From: Natronincola ferrireducens
GTDB lineage: Bacteria > Bacillota > Clostridia > Peptostreptococcales > Natronincolaceae
Direction: 5' to 3'
NCBI RefSeq assembly: GCF_900100845.1
Contig: NZ_FNFP01000005.1
Span: 62,001 to 126,000, forward strand
DNA: 64,000 bases
Of the stretch, positions 1-8,478 are shown piece by piece (position 1 is the first letter of the stretch; each line of letters starts with the position of its first letter). The notes below the pieces were generated by a model. That model did no database searches, was not told the origin of the DNA, and saw only the letters and a program-made list of their open reading frames with translations. A program made the translations under genes and the position numbers.

Positions 1-79
1 AATCCAGTTCATTTGGTATAACTGTGTTTTCATAATTTGTTTTTAAGAAATCAATAGCTTTTTTATCGTTATCCTTCAT
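1..79 (-). CDS. Anti-sigma factor, N-terminal fragment (runs off window)
   Basis: Only about 26 codons are visible. The start is an ATG at 79 preceded by GGAGG with 9-10 nt spacing, and it overlaps the end of the upstream sigma-factor gene by 11 bp, the usual translational coupling of sigma and anti-sigma genes. The visible peptide begins MKDNDKKAIDFLK and continues to a PNELD motif. This short charged start resembles the cytoplasmic N terminus of RsiV-like anti-sigma factors, but the family cannot be confirmed from this fragment. The role as anti-sigma factor is inferred mainly from position. Confidence 0.55.
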   Translation of the reverse strand, partial: MKDNDKKAIDFLKTNYENTVIPNELD

Positions 80-569
80 AATATGAATCCTCCATTTCTA
101 CACGAAGCTTTTTCAAAGCAGTATACAATCTTGTTTTGATGGTATTGATATTTTCATCCAGTATGTTTGCTATATCTTCTAGCGTTAAATCCTCAAAAAA
201 TCTTAAAATAATGATGGTTTTATAGGTTGGAGATAAATGGTCTAATGCCTCCTGTAGATCAAAATTTTTGTAGGTGTCCTCTTGAGGATTACAATGAAGC
301 TCTAATACCCCCTCATCAACTAAACTTAACTTTTTATTTTTTCTTAGAAAATCTAAAGCAGTATTAATTATAATTCGATAAAGCCAAGGCTTTATGTCAC
401 GAGGATTATGTAATGTGTTTATAGAATTCAATGATTTATATAAGCTTTCCTGAAGAATATCTAACGCATCGTCCTTATTTCTTACATAACTATAGGCTAG
501 TCTATAGAGGGAGGCTTGATTTTCTAATAAGTAATCCTCTACCAATGAATACTTTTTATATCTTTTCAT
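69..569 (-). CDS. ECF-type RNA polymerase sigma factor (sigma-70 family)
   Basis: A 166-aa protein with the two ECF domains. Sigma region 2 is in the first half (AYSYVRNKDDALDILQES, then PWLYRIIINTALDFLRK, the -10 recognition helix). Region 4 is in the second half (LSPTYKTIIILRFFEDLTLEDIA, then a helix-turn-helix NTIKTRLYTALKKLR). The open frame extends upstream to a TTG at 641, but the ATG at 569 follows GGAG (12 nt spacing) and gives a normal family length, so I use it. The gene overlaps the anti-sigma fragment at 1-79. An ECF-like promoter at 670-695 suggests autoregulation and would leave a leader of about 90 nt. It probably controls envelope or lysozyme-type stress, as SigV-like factors do; that is inference. 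Confidence 0.85.
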   Translation of the reverse strand: MKRYKKYSLVEDYLLENQASLYRLAYSYVRNKDDALDILQESLYKSLNSINTLHNPRDIKPWLYRIIINTALDFLRKNKKLSLVDEGVLELHCNPQEDTYKNFDLQEALDHLSPTYKTIIILRFFEDLTLEDIANILDENINTIKTRLYTALKKLRVEMEDSYYEG

Positions 570-669
570 AGCTATTGAAGACTCCTTTTCTGATACGTAT
601 CTTATGTTACTTCTAATTTTGATAATGAATTGGGTTCCCAAATTCTGTTAAAGCAGAATCTATATATAA

Positions 670-695
670 GACGAATTAAGTTTGTAAAAAGTTTG
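670..695 (-). promoter_or_regulatory. Putative ECF-type promoter for the sigma-factor gene
   Basis: On the minus strand CAAACTTTTT (-35 type, core AAAC) is followed 17 nt later by CGTCTTA (-10 type). It closely resembles the oppositely oriented promoter at 789-816 (GGAACTTTT and CGTCTAA, 16 nt), so both probably answer to the same ECF sigma factor. Spacing is one base longer than usual. Confidence 0.45.
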
Positions 696-788
696 ATTAA
701 AATTTTTAAAATTTCAATCAAATAGAAAAGTTTAACATTACAATTTGTTATTTGTTAAAGGTTTATATATAATAGTTAATAAATGTAA

Positions 789-816
789 GGAACTTTTCCA
801 AGATTTTCCCGTCTAA
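789..816 (+). promoter_or_regulatory. Putative ECF-type promoter for the stalk-domain protein
   Basis: GGAAC with a TTTT tract at 789-797 and CGTCTAA at 810-816 are separated by exactly 16 nt between AAC and CGTC. This is the classic layout of ECF promoters of the SigM/SigV/SigW type. The predicted transcript start (about 822) lies downstream of the first in-frame ATG at 821, which supports the start at 851 for the gene. Confidence 0.6.
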
Positions 817-850
817 TAAAATGAAAAATAAATTTAAAAGGAGAGAAAAT

Positions 851-1906
851 ATGATGAAATCTAAAAACATACTGGCAGGATTTTTATCTATGACTATTTT
901 ATCACTTTCAGTAGCTACACCTTCAGCAATTGCCTTAGAAGGGGTTACATCTATTAAGGAAATTCCTGGAATGAATGAAGTAATCCCCATAAGTACTAAA
1001 GTACAGGAAATAGAAAAATTGCATTTCGGCTCTTTTACAGGAAAAGTTAAGGAAATAACAGACCATCAAAGGATGGCGGATTGGCAATTTGTTTTAGTAG
1101 AAAATGAAGAAGGACAAATAGCAAATATCATCGTATCCCAAGATACCTACATTGTAAATAATACTGGCATAGAAGTAGGATCTATAATTACTGGATATTA
1201 TGATGCCAATGCTCCAATGCTGATGATTTATCCGCCCCAATACAATGCTGAGGTTGTGGTTATAGAAAATGAAAATGAATTTGTAAAGGTGGATATATTT
1301 AATGAAGATTTTGTTAGTAGGGATAACCTATTAAAATTAAATATCTCTGAGGACACGACAATTCTTTTGGAAGATGGAACAGTATTTGAAGGAAGCTTAG
1401 CAAACAGAAAGTTGATAGTATTTTATGGTGCTTCTACAAGAAGCATTCCAGCCCAAACAACTCCAACTAAAATCATTGTATTATTTGAAAAGGCTGTTCA
1501 TCCAATCTATGAAGAAATAGAGGAGAAAGCAGGATTCACAATAAATGATGTTTCTTCTATGGATATTATTGTTAATAACAACAAAATAGAAGCCCCAGCA
1601 GCCTATACAAATGAAGAAGGTATTGTTATGGTGCCACTTCGTGCAATTGCTGAAGCTTTAGGATTTCATATAAATTGGAACAGCCAACAGAAAACCATCA
1701 CACTTGATAAAACCATATCTTTAACTGTAGGGGAGGATTATTATACTTACATGAAAACAGCCCCTATTCATTTAGGAGCTGCACCAGTGGTTGTAGAGGG
1801 AAGAACCTTCGTACCCCTAAGTTTTTTTAAGAAAGTAACCAAAATGAACAATGCATATGTGTTTGAAGGACAAATCGTTATAGATAATGGTGAGGTTATG
1901 GAATAA
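851..1906 (+). CDS. Secreted copper amine oxidase-like stalk-domain protein
   Basis: A 351-aa protein with an N-terminal Sec signal peptide (about residues 1-30, ending ATPSAIA) and a C-terminal copper-amine-oxidase N-terminal-like domain (about residues 230-335: VPLRAIAEALGF and RTFVPLSFF are its hallmark repeats). The central 200 residues are beta-rich and not recognised. These domains occur on cell-wall or extracellular proteins of Clostridia and bind no copper as far as known. The start at 851 follows AAAAGGAG; an upstream in-frame ATG at 821 lies on the predicted transcription start. It is divergent from the ECF sigma gene and carries an ECF-type promoter, so it is probably a target of that sigma factor. 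Confidence 0.8.
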   Translation: MMKSKNILAGFLSMTILSLSVATPSAIALEGVTSIKEIPGMNEVIPISTKVQEIEKLHFGSFTGKVKEITDHQRMADWQFVLVENEEGQIANIIVSQDTYIVNNTGIEVGSIITGYYDANAPMLMIYPPQYNAEVVVIENENEFVKVDIFNEDFVSRDNLLKLNISEDTTILLEDGTVFEGSLANRKLIVFYGASTRSIPAQTTPTKIIVLFEKAVHPIYEEIEEKAGFTINDVSSMDIIVNNNKIEAPAAYTNEEGIVMVPLRAIAEALGFHINWNSQQKTITLDKTISLTVGEDYYTYMKTAPIHLGAAPVVVEGRTFVPLSFFKKVTKMNNAYVFEGQIVIDNGEVME

Positions 1907-1926
1907 CCCATCTAGATGTTAGAAAG

Positions 1927-1951
1927 ATAGCGGTGGCAATGCCACCGCTAT
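1927..1951. terminator. Bidirectional terminator hairpin
   Basis: An 11-bp perfect stem (ATAGCGGTGGC with its complement GCCACCGCTAT) and a 3-nt loop lie between two converging genes, touching the stop codon of the minus-strand gene. The flanking T tracts are short in both directions. Confidence 0.7.
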
Positions 1952-3192
1952 TAATCTTCAATATTGTACCAATTACCTTTTCTAAAGATAGGTTCCATCC
2001 TGCCATCAGGAGTTTCACCATCAATATCCATTTCAGCAGAACCAATCATAAAGTCAACATGAACTAAGCTGGTATTTACACCGTTTTTTTGCAACTCATC
2101 CTTACTCATTTTTGTGCCCTCCTCTATACAAATAGGATAGGCTGATCCAAGGGCAAAGTGATTGGAGGCATTTTCATCAAATAAAGTATTAAAAAATATA
2201 ACATCCGTATCGGAAACAGGGGAACGGTGGGGCACTAGGGCAACTTCCCCTAGGTAGTGGGCTCCCTCATCGGTTTCAATAAGCTTTTTTAAGGTTTCAT
2301 AGCCCTTTTCAGCTGTGAAGTCGATGATGCGTCCTTTTTTAAAGGTTAAGGTGAAGTCTTCAATTAGATTACCACCATAATTCAAAGGCTTTGTACTACT
2401 GACAACGCCATCCACCCCTTCCTTCAAAGGCATAGAGAAAACCTCTTCAGTAGGCATATTAGGAACAAATTCAAATCCCTTTTCTGTTTTCAAGCCACCA
2501 CCAACCCATATATGTCCCTCTGGAAGTGCCATAGTTAAATCAGTACCTGGTGCTTTAAAATGTAGTTTTTTAAATTTCTTATTATTAAGCAAGTCTAAGC
2601 GAATCTTTAATTGTTGTAGATGATCCTGCCATGCTTTTACTGGATCAGGTTGGTCTATCCTAGTAACTTTAAAAATATTTTCCCATAACTTTTCTACACT
2701 TTCTTTCTCATCATGATGGGGAAACACCTTTTTTGCCCATTCCTTTGTTGGAACAGAAACAATATTCCAATTGACACTGGCATTTTGTATATATCTTTTA
2801 AAATTTTCCATAGCTGTGGCACTGGTTTTGTTCATAGTAGCTACCCGATCTGGATGAGCCTCTTTTAATAGATCAGGGTTAGCAGCGGAGATAGATAAGA
2901 AGGCAGTTCCTTCCTTTGCCATTTCCTCGTAGCCCTTCGCCTTCCACATGGGAAATTCCTTTAGAGCCTCCTGGGGAGCATGTAGCAGCTTAATCAAGGT
3001 CATCTCCTCATCAGCCCATTCGACATGAACATTTTTAACACCTAGCTCGTAGGCTTTTTTAGCCACAACCCTGACGAAATCAGTAGCAGGAATCGGTGCA
3101 TTGATAACTAGGTTTTGCCCTTGTTGTATATTAAGACCTACCTTTAAAGCTACCTCAGCGTATTTTTGAAGTTTATTATTGAAATCATTCAT
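1951..3192 (-). CDS. Aminopeptidase, peptidase family M29 (AmpS/PepS-like)
   Basis: A 413-aa cytoplasmic leucyl aminopeptidase-type metallopeptidase, the normal length for family M29. The C-terminal half carries the metal-binding and active-site segments seen in this family: NHFALGSAYP and, near the C terminus, HVDFMIGSAEMDIDG (His-x-Asp). These enzymes remove N-terminal residues from peptides using two Zn or Co ions. The start is an ATG with AAGGAGG 9 nt upstream. It is monocistronic between two convergent or tandem neighbours. It fits peptide recycling in an amino-acid fermenter; the substrate preference is not visible. Confidence 0.9.
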   Translation of the reverse strand: MNDFNNKLQKYAEVALKVGLNIQQGQNLVINAPIPATDFVRVVAKKAYELGVKNVHVEWADEEMTLIKLLHAPQEALKEFPMWKAKGYEEMAKEGTAFLSISAANPDLLKEAHPDRVATMNKTSATAMENFKRYIQNASVNWNIVSVPTKEWAKKVFPHHDEKESVEKLWENIFKVTRIDQPDPVKAWQDHLQQLKIRLDLLNNKKFKKLHFKAPGTDLTMALPEGHIWVGGGLKTEKGFEFVPNMPTEEVFSMPLKEGVDGVVSSTKPLNYGGNLIEDFTLTFKKGRIIDFTAEKGYETLKKLIETDEGAHYLGEVALVPHRSPVSDTDVIFFNTLFDENASNHFALGSAYPICIEEGTKMSKDELQKNGVNTSLVHVDFMIGSAEMDIDGETPDGRMEPIFRKGNWYNIED

Positions 3193-3315
3193 TGTTTGTG
3201 AACCTCCTTAGCATATTTTTCTATATAAACTTCTTTAATAAAATTATAAATCCTTCTTTTAGAGGCTCTGTTAAATTCTATTGTTGATATTATATTAAAT
3301 AATTATGTAAAGCTT

Positions 3316-4410
3316 TTAAAATATTATTTCTGGTAAAATAGGAGATAAATCTACTCCATAGTAATCACCTTCAAACCAAGCAATTTTCAGTTCATCATCG
3401 TATAGGATGACATTTTCAAAGAATATGGCAGTTTCAAAGGAGCCGGTATTAGAGGTCTGACTTTTAAGGGAGAAGGCATAATAGCTTACATCATCCTTAG
3501 TAATCCATTGATTATCTTTTAGTATTACTTCAAAGCTGGAAATTACATTACTATCTGGTGTAATTTTATTATCCCCTTGGATGCTATTTACAAGGAAGTC
3601 CAAATTATCTAAAGGAACAGCATCCACTTGATTTGATTTTCCATCAATAAGACTAGTATGGAGGACTTCCACTGCATTATAATTGTTTAAGTCCTTCAGC
3701 TGTGCATCTAAGTCATTTAACATTGCTTCAAGTTCAAATCCTTTATAAAGAATCCATTGTTGACCTACTGTAGATTCTACAAAATAATCTCCATACCAAC
3801 TCATTATTTTAGAATACCATTTTCCTTGAGGTCTATAATTGATCCACATGGTACCCTTATGTTCTCCATAACTATGCTGTGATGGGTCTACTACTTCTAC
3901 CAATTTTAACTTTTGAAGGCCTCCTCCAAATTTCGCTAATAGGACTTCTTCATTTTCAAGCCTTATACTTTTACCATTTGAAGTGGCAGAAGCCCCGCTA
4001 GAATCTTGAGTAATGAGAAAGCCTACATTTGGATTCTCAAACCGAAGGGTAAGGCTAGTAGGTGTGGTTGCTTCAGCATTCCTTACATAATTTACTGCCT
4101 GAAGACGAAAACCCGTCATCGTTATTATAGGTAATAATAATAAAGCTATTATTCCTAGAGCATATTGTCTTTTGCATTTTTCTAGAGAGCATTTCTCAAT
4201 AAACTTCGTATAAATTAAATAACCTAATGAGGCCACTATAACAGCCCCCATCATTCCAGTATAAAACCTAGGCAGGTTTCGGTCATTAATAGGTGGGAGG
4301 GTCCACTGGAGTAGTCTCCAAATAACTCCACCGAATATGGATAATCCTAGATAGTAGCCCAATAGACCACTGCCGAATATAGCAACAATTTTATCAATTT
4401 TTGTCTTCAT
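3316..4410 (-). CDS. Membrane protein of unknown function, third gene of ECF module
   Basis: A 364-aa protein not recognised as a named family. It has three probable membrane segments in the first 110 residues (about 9-30, 50-68, 85-103), followed by a soluble, probably extracytoplasmic, domain of about 250 residues with no cysteines and no clear motif. The start overlaps the stop of the preceding anti-sigma gene (TAATG), with AGGAGGG upstream, so the pair is translationally coupled. Position after a sigma and a zinc-finger anti-sigma gene suggests that it senses an envelope signal or assists the anti-sigma factor; that is inference from context only. Confidence 0.6.
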   Translation of the reverse strand: MKTKIDKIVAIFGSGLLGYYLGLSIFGGVIWRLLQWTLPPINDRNLPRFYTGMMGAVIVASLGYLIYTKFIEKCSLEKCKRQYALGIIALLLLPIITMTGFRLQAVNYVRNAEATTPTSLTLRFENPNVGFLITQDSSGASATSNGKSIRLENEEVLLAKFGGGLQKLKLVEVVDPSQHSYGEHKGTMWINYRPQGKWYSKIMSWYGDYFVESTVGQQWILYKGFELEAMLNDLDAQLKDLNNYNAVEVLHTSLIDGKSNQVDAVPLDNLDFLVNSIQGDNKITPDSNVISSFEVILKDNQWITKDDVSYYAFSLKSQTSNTGSFETAIFFENVILYDDELKIAWFEGDYYGVDLSPILPEIIF

Positions 4411-5372
4411 TATTTTATCCCTCCTGATACTTCTATAAGCTGTGATAATGTCTCATCTGACAATTGATGGAAACGTCGATCACCCGTATACATAGCGCCA
4501 GTGTCTGTATCCACGTGGGCTGTTACTTCCCCACCACCTTGGAACTGAATCAATAGCTCTAGACCTTCTTTAAGATCCATAGGAGGATAGGAATCTAAAG
4601 GGGTGGCTTCAGAAAGACCGATAACAATATTATTATATCTTGCTTCATGGATGTTGTATTGGTCAATTTTTACTATCCAGCTGCTGCTGAATTCTTGCTT
4701 TTCATAGATGATTACAGATTTAATACCTTCTAGGTTTTCTATCTTGGTAAGGGTATGATGATAGAAACCATATATGGCACCAAACCAGAGGGCAAAGATG
4801 AGGGCAGCAGAAAGAATAAATCGAACAATTCTTTTCCTCTGAAATACCCTCTTATCACTGGTGAGATAGCCCACCGCCATAGCAAGAAACATAGCCACCA
4901 AGGCTGGGGTAACCAACTCTACAATAAGACCCAAGATAGGATTGTGGGGAAAGTAGCCCATTCCCCTTTGAAAATGACGATACATTGGATCCCATTGATT
5001 TAATTTATTTCCTGAGAAGAAGATCCCCAGCATAAATTCTGCCACCTTATAGGGTAAAGCCATGATGGCCTTAGTGACAATAAAGCTATCGGTTGTATAT
5101 TTGAGGGAAAATAAACCTAGTAAAAAGCCTAAGGTACCGTAGGCATAAATCCGACGAATCCCCTTACGATGGGCTTTGATTTTTTCCACCAATACTTCGT
5201 CCTCCACCTCCAGGGTTTGCTTCTGCAGGAGGAGGGATTGACTTAACAAATTATCTAAACCTTCCTGACAATCATTACATATCTCCATATGATCTTCTGT
5301 TTTTGCCATTTCTTCTGAGGATAGTTTTTCCTCCAAGTAATCCTGTAATTTATCTTTATAGGAGCAAGGCAT
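4410..5372 (-). CDS. Zinc-finger anti-sigma factor, membrane-anchored
   Basis: A 320-aa protein. Residues 1-45 form a zf-HC2 anti-sigma zinc finger: HMEICNDC is the HxxxCxxC signature of the ZAS (zinc-binding anti-sigma) domain. Then follow about four membrane segments (residues about 74-92, 100-118, 148-168, 183-203) and a C-terminal extracytoplasmic domain of about 110 residues. It should bind and inhibit the sigma factor encoded just upstream. Its ATG abuts the sigma stop (TAGATG) with TTGGAGG inside the sigma gene, so the two are coupled. Multi-pass anti-sigma factors with an external domain usually respond to cell-envelope signals. Confidence 0.8.
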   Translation of the reverse strand: MPCSYKDKLQDYLEEKLSSEEMAKTEDHMEICNDCQEGLDNLLSQSLLLQKQTLEVEDEVLVEKIKAHRKGIRRIYAYGTLGFLLGLFSLKYTTDSFIVTKAIMALPYKVAEFMLGIFFSGNKLNQWDPMYRHFQRGMGYFPHNPILGLIVELVTPALVAMFLAMAVGYLTSDKRVFQRKRIVRFILSAALIFALWFGAIYGFYHHTLTKIENLEGIKSVIIYEKQEFSSSWIVKIDQYNIHEARYNNIVIGLSEATPLDSYPPMDLKEGLELLIQFQGGGEVTAHVDTDTGAMYTGDRRFHQLSDETLSQLIEVSGGIK

Positions 5373-5882
5373 CTATTGTCCCTCCAATTCTCTATATATT
5401 TTCTGAAATTCATTTCTTCCCCGATAAATATTTACCTTTACTGTATTTAACTTGGTGTCGGTGATTTCACTGATTTCCTGATAGGATAAGTTTTGTATAT
5501 CTCTTAAAATAACATAGACTTTATATTTTTCCTCCATTCTTTTGAAGGTCTCCTTAATACGTTCATGAACCTCTCTATTAAGGAGATTGACTTCAGGAGT
5601 AGTTTCCCTATTTATTAAGGAGCTTTCAAATAGATGAACCTCATCTATTAATATTTCCCTCTTTGCCTTCCTCTTAGATTCTAAAAAGGTATTTTTAGCG
5701 ATGCGATAAATCCAAGTTTTAAAGCTGGAACGACCTTCAAATTTATCGATATTTAAATAGACCTTCAAAAACACATCCTGACAGATTTCCTCTGCTTCAG
5801 TAGGATTAGATGAAAGGTAATAAATATAGGAAAAAATAGGTTCTTTATATTTTTGGTACAGCAATGTGAAATCCTTATCCAA
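5373..5882 (-). CDS. ECF-type RNA polymerase sigma factor with TTG start
   Basis: A 169-aa ECF sigma factor. Region 2 lies at about residues 10-75 (YYLSSNPTEAEEICQDVFLKVY, then SFKTWIYRIAKNTFLESKRK), region 4 at about 110-160 (EKYKVYVILRDIQNLSYQEIS and helix-turn-helix LNTVKVNIYRGRNEF). The only well-placed start is a TTG at 5882, about 10 nt after GGGGAAGGG, and the leader fits an ECF-like promoter at 5936-5961. It forms an operon with the zinc-finger anti-sigma gene and a membrane protein. Its region 2 and 4 sequences differ from the other ECF factor in this window, so the two modules are not a recent duplication. Confidence 0.87.
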   Translation of the reverse strand: MDKDFTLLYQKYKEPIFSYIYYLSSNPTEAEEICQDVFLKVYLNIDKFEGRSSFKTWIYRIAKNTFLESKRKAKREILIDEVHLFESSLINRETTPEVNLLNREVHERIKETFKRMEEKYKVYVILRDIQNLSYQEISEITDTKLNTVKVNIYRGRNEFQKIYRELEGQ

Positions 5883-5935
5883 TAAAATCTATCCCTTCCC
5901 CTTTACTGGCCAGTAAAAAATGATTCAATACTATA

Positions 5936-5961
5936 GACTATAACAAAGAAAATAAGTTACA
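5936..5961 (-). promoter_or_regulatory. Putative autoregulatory ECF promoter
   Basis: On the minus strand TGTAAC (-35 type) and AGTCTAT (-10 type) are separated by 16 nt, the geometry of ECF promoters. The predicted transcript would start about 45 nt before the TTG start of the sigma gene. Confidence 0.4.
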
Positions 5962-5975
5962 GAATCCATATTTTT

Positions 5976-6152
5976 TTATACTATTTTTAGAATATCATGG
6001 GGACAAGAAAAACAAAACCCAACAACGATCAAGATAATCCATAGATTGATTATAAAAATAAACCCTACGTTCATAGGTTCTATAGGAAGGATAGTACCCC
6101 CAATAATATTCACATAAATATCCTTTAAAAGTTCATGGACAATAGGCTTCAT
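5976..6152 (-). CDS. Possible 58-aa single-pass membrane protein
   Basis: An open frame from ATG 6152 to TAA 5976 encodes 58 residues, beginning MKPIVHELLKDIYVNIIGG and containing one strongly hydrophobic segment (GFIFIINLWIILIVVGF) and a short tail with two cysteines. The ribosome binding site is weak (AAGAAG close to the start). It would be transcribed towards the ECF operon. The clear membrane-segment pattern is the only support; it could be chance. Confidence 0.3.
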   Translation of the reverse strand: MKPIVHELLKDIYVNIIGGTILPIEPMNVGFIFIINLWIILIVVGFCFSCPHDILKIV

Positions 6153-6178
6153 AACTTCTTCTTAATCCCCTAAAAAAT

Positions 6179-6194
6179 TAGGACATATGTCCTA
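6179..6194. promoter_or_regulatory. Perfect 16-bp palindrome, possible operator
   Basis: TAGGACATATGTCCTA is a perfect palindrome lying 104 bp before the chemoreceptor start and 27 bp from the start of the small divergent ORF. The size and symmetry fit a dimeric regulator such as a CRP/FNR-type protein, but I cannot name the factor. Confidence 0.35.
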
Positions 6195-6297
6195 TTAAGG
6201 TTTGTCGAAAAATGAAGGAATTTAATGAAAAATGTAGAATATGGAAAATATGTAATAATTAGAAATTTAATGAAAAAATTATTAAGGGAGGGCATTT

Positions 6298-8301
6298 ATG
6301 AAACTATCAACAAAAATATTAATTTCTGTATTAATCATTGTTTTTTTCTCCACAGCTATACTAGGGGGGTATAGCTACATATACGGTAAAAATATAGCCA
6401 CCAATATGATGGCAGAACAGATGGAGGGAGAAGTTAATAATATTATTAAAATTATTGAAGACACCTTAGAGACTATGGAAATTACACAAGAGGAATTTAA
6501 CAACAAAAATATTGCTTTAACCCATGCTATAGCAGCTTTAATAAAGAAAGACCCTACTGTGTTGACAACAGAAAATATGGAAAACCTAGCTAAACTCCTT
6601 GATATAGATGAAATTCATGTGATTAATAGTGATGGTTTAATTACCCATGGAAACGTACCAGATTTTTTTGGATTTGATTTCCATACCAGTGAGCAGACCC
6701 GATCATTTTTACCAATGATTGAGGACAACAATTTTGTTTTGGCACAGGAGCCTACATCTAGAGGAACGGATAAAAAGTTTTTTCAATATATCGGTGTCCC
6801 TAGACAGGATGAAAAGGGTATTGTACAAATAGGTATTGATGCTAAATCTATGGAAAGATTAATGGGTATTATGGATATACAGCACGAAATAGAACAAATT
6901 CAGATAGGACAAGAAGGGTATGCCTATGTGGTGGATGAAAGGGGAATCGTCCTTGCCCATCCAATGAAACAGTTAGTAGGAGAAGATATTACAGCCAGTG
7001 ACTTAATTAACCATATTTTATCTTCACAGGAGGGTAATATGACCTATGAATATGAAGGAAGGGAAATATATGCAAGTTATAAAAAGCAAGGAGAACATAT
7101 TGTTGTAACAGCTATTCCTACGAAAGAATTTGCCCACCATGTAGATGGATTAAGGAAAAACATAGCTATAGGGGCTTTGATAATATTAATTTTAACGACG
7201 TTTATTATTATTCTTTTAGTAAGAAAACAAATTACACTACCTTTAAAAAGGCTGGTGGATCAAGTAAAGCCCATAGGTAGTGGAGACTTGAGTGTAAGCT
7301 TTGATACGAAATCCAAGGATGAAATTGGGGAGCTAGGTGGTTATTTAAATGAAGCTGTCAAAAACATTCGGGGGATTATTGAAAATACAAAGCTACAATC
7401 AGAAAATTTAATGACAAGAGCCCAAGGGCTAGCAAATAATACTCAGGAGACAGCCATATCTATAGATGAAGTGGCTAAAGCTATAGAAGAATTGGCCAGT
7501 GGGGCAGCAAGTCAGGCTGGAGAAGCTGGAGAAGGTATTACAAAAATTGAAAACCTAAAGGAAAAGGTAGAAGGTCTCTTGGAAAGTTCCAATGCTATGA
7601 ACCAAGCCATTGATATGACGAAAACAATTAATGAAAAATCCATCACAAAAATGAAGGATCTCCAACAAAACTTTAGAATTAACAATGAAGTGACTGCTAA
7701 GGTAGCTGATAATATAGAGATCCTATCGGAAAAATCTAATTCCATAGGACAAATTGTTCATGTAATTCAAGCTATAGCAGAACAAACCAATCTTTTAGCA
7801 TTAAATGCAGCAATTGAAGCTGCTCGGGCTGGAGATGCAGGAAAGGGGTTTGCTGTAGTGGCAGAGGAGGTCAGAAAATTAGCAGAAGGTACAGCCTCAT
7901 CTACTCAAAATATTGAAGGAATTACGAAAGAAATTCAACAGGAAATTGAAAAAGCCAGTAAAAACATGGGGAATTCCAAAGTTGCCGTTACCAATGCAGG
8001 TCAAGCGGCCGAGGAAGTAGTAAAAGCCTTTGATGATACAACCACAGCCCTAGAAAAGATTATAGCTCAAATACAATTAGTAAATAGTAATGTCCATAAA
8101 GTCGATGAATATAGTAATGATGTTTCCATGTCGATAAAAAATATTGCAGCAATTACCCAGGAATCCTCTGCTTCTACGGAGGAGGTTTCGGCTTCCATCG
8201 AAGAACAGACAGCTACATTAGAAGAAATTGCAGAAATAGCTGAAACAACGAAAGTAATTGCAGAAGAGTTACAAAACAAAATAAGTATTTTTAAGGTTTA
8301 A
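6298..8301 (+). CDS. Methyl-accepting chemotaxis protein with Cache sensor
   Basis: A 667-aa transmembrane chemoreceptor. Layout: membrane segment at about 7-27; extracytoplasmic sensor of about 250 residues resembling a dCache/sCache2 domain; second membrane segment at about 290-310; HAMP at about 310-365; cytoplasmic signalling domain to the C terminus. The highly conserved hairpin tip ([18 protein letters not shown], then [16 protein letters not shown]) is intact, so it should couple to CheA/CheW. There is no PAS domain and no C-terminal CheR-tethering pentapeptide. AGGGAGG precedes the ATG. It is a single gene ended by a strong terminator. The ligand is unknown. Confidence 0.95.
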   Translation: MKLSTKILISVLIIVFFSTAILGGYSYIYGKNIATNMMAEQMEGEVNNIIKIIEDTLETMEITQEEFNNKNIALTHAIAALIKKDPTVLTTENMENLAKLLDIDEIHVINSDGLITHGNVPDFFGFDFHTSEQTRSFLPMIEDNNFVLAQEPTSRGTDKKFFQYIGVPRQDEKGIVQIGIDAKSMERLMGIMDIQHEIEQIQIGQEGYAYVVDERGIVLAHPMKQLVGEDITASDLINHILSSQEGNMTYEYEGREIYASYKKQGEHIVVTAIPTKEFAHHVDGLRKNIAIGALIILILTTFIIILLVRKQITLPLKRLVDQVKPIGSGDLSVSFDTKSKDEIGELGGYLNEAVKNIRGIIENTKLQSENLMTRAQGLANNTQETAISIDEVAKAIEELASGAASQAGEAGEGITKIENLKEKVEGLLESSNAMNQAIDMTKTINEKSITKMKDLQQNFRINNEVTAKVADNIEILSEKSNSIGQIVHVIQAIAEQTNLLALNAAIEAARAGDAGKGFAVVAEEVRKLAEGTASSTQNIEGITKEIQQEIEKASKNMGNSKVAVTNAGQAAEEVVKAFDDTTTALEKIIAQIQLVNSNVHKVDEYSNDVSMSIKNIAAITQESSASTEEVSASIEEQTATLEEIAEIAETTKVIAEELQNKISIFKV

Positions 8302-8304
8302 TTT

Positions 8305-8346
8305 AAAACATCCTTACTCTATAGATAAGAGTAAGGATGTTTTTTT
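8305..8346 (+). terminator. Rho-independent terminator after the chemoreceptor gene
   Basis: Stem of 13 bp (ACATCCTTACTCT paired with AGAGTAAGGATGT), extended by A-T pairs, followed by a run of T. It ends the chemoreceptor transcript a few bases after its stop codon. Confidence 0.9.
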
Positions 8347-8347
8347 G

Positions 8348-8376
8348 TTGACATTTGTAATAGAAGAGTATAAAAT
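8348..8376 (+). promoter_or_regulatory. Sigma-A type promoter before the dehydrogenase operon
   Basis: TTGACA at 8348-8353 and TAAAAT at 8371-8376 are 17 nt apart. The leader of about 95 nt holds two direct copies of ATAATTATTC (8391-8400 and 8412-8421, 21 bp apart); the second is part of a 12-bp palindrome GAATAATTATTC. These may be an operator. Confidence 0.55.
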
Positions 8377-8478
8377 ATAAAACACAACGTATAATTATTC
8401 AATATAACAGAATAATTATTCTCTATATAATTGTATACTACATTAGAAAAATTAGAGCTAGAGGGAGATGTGATAAAG

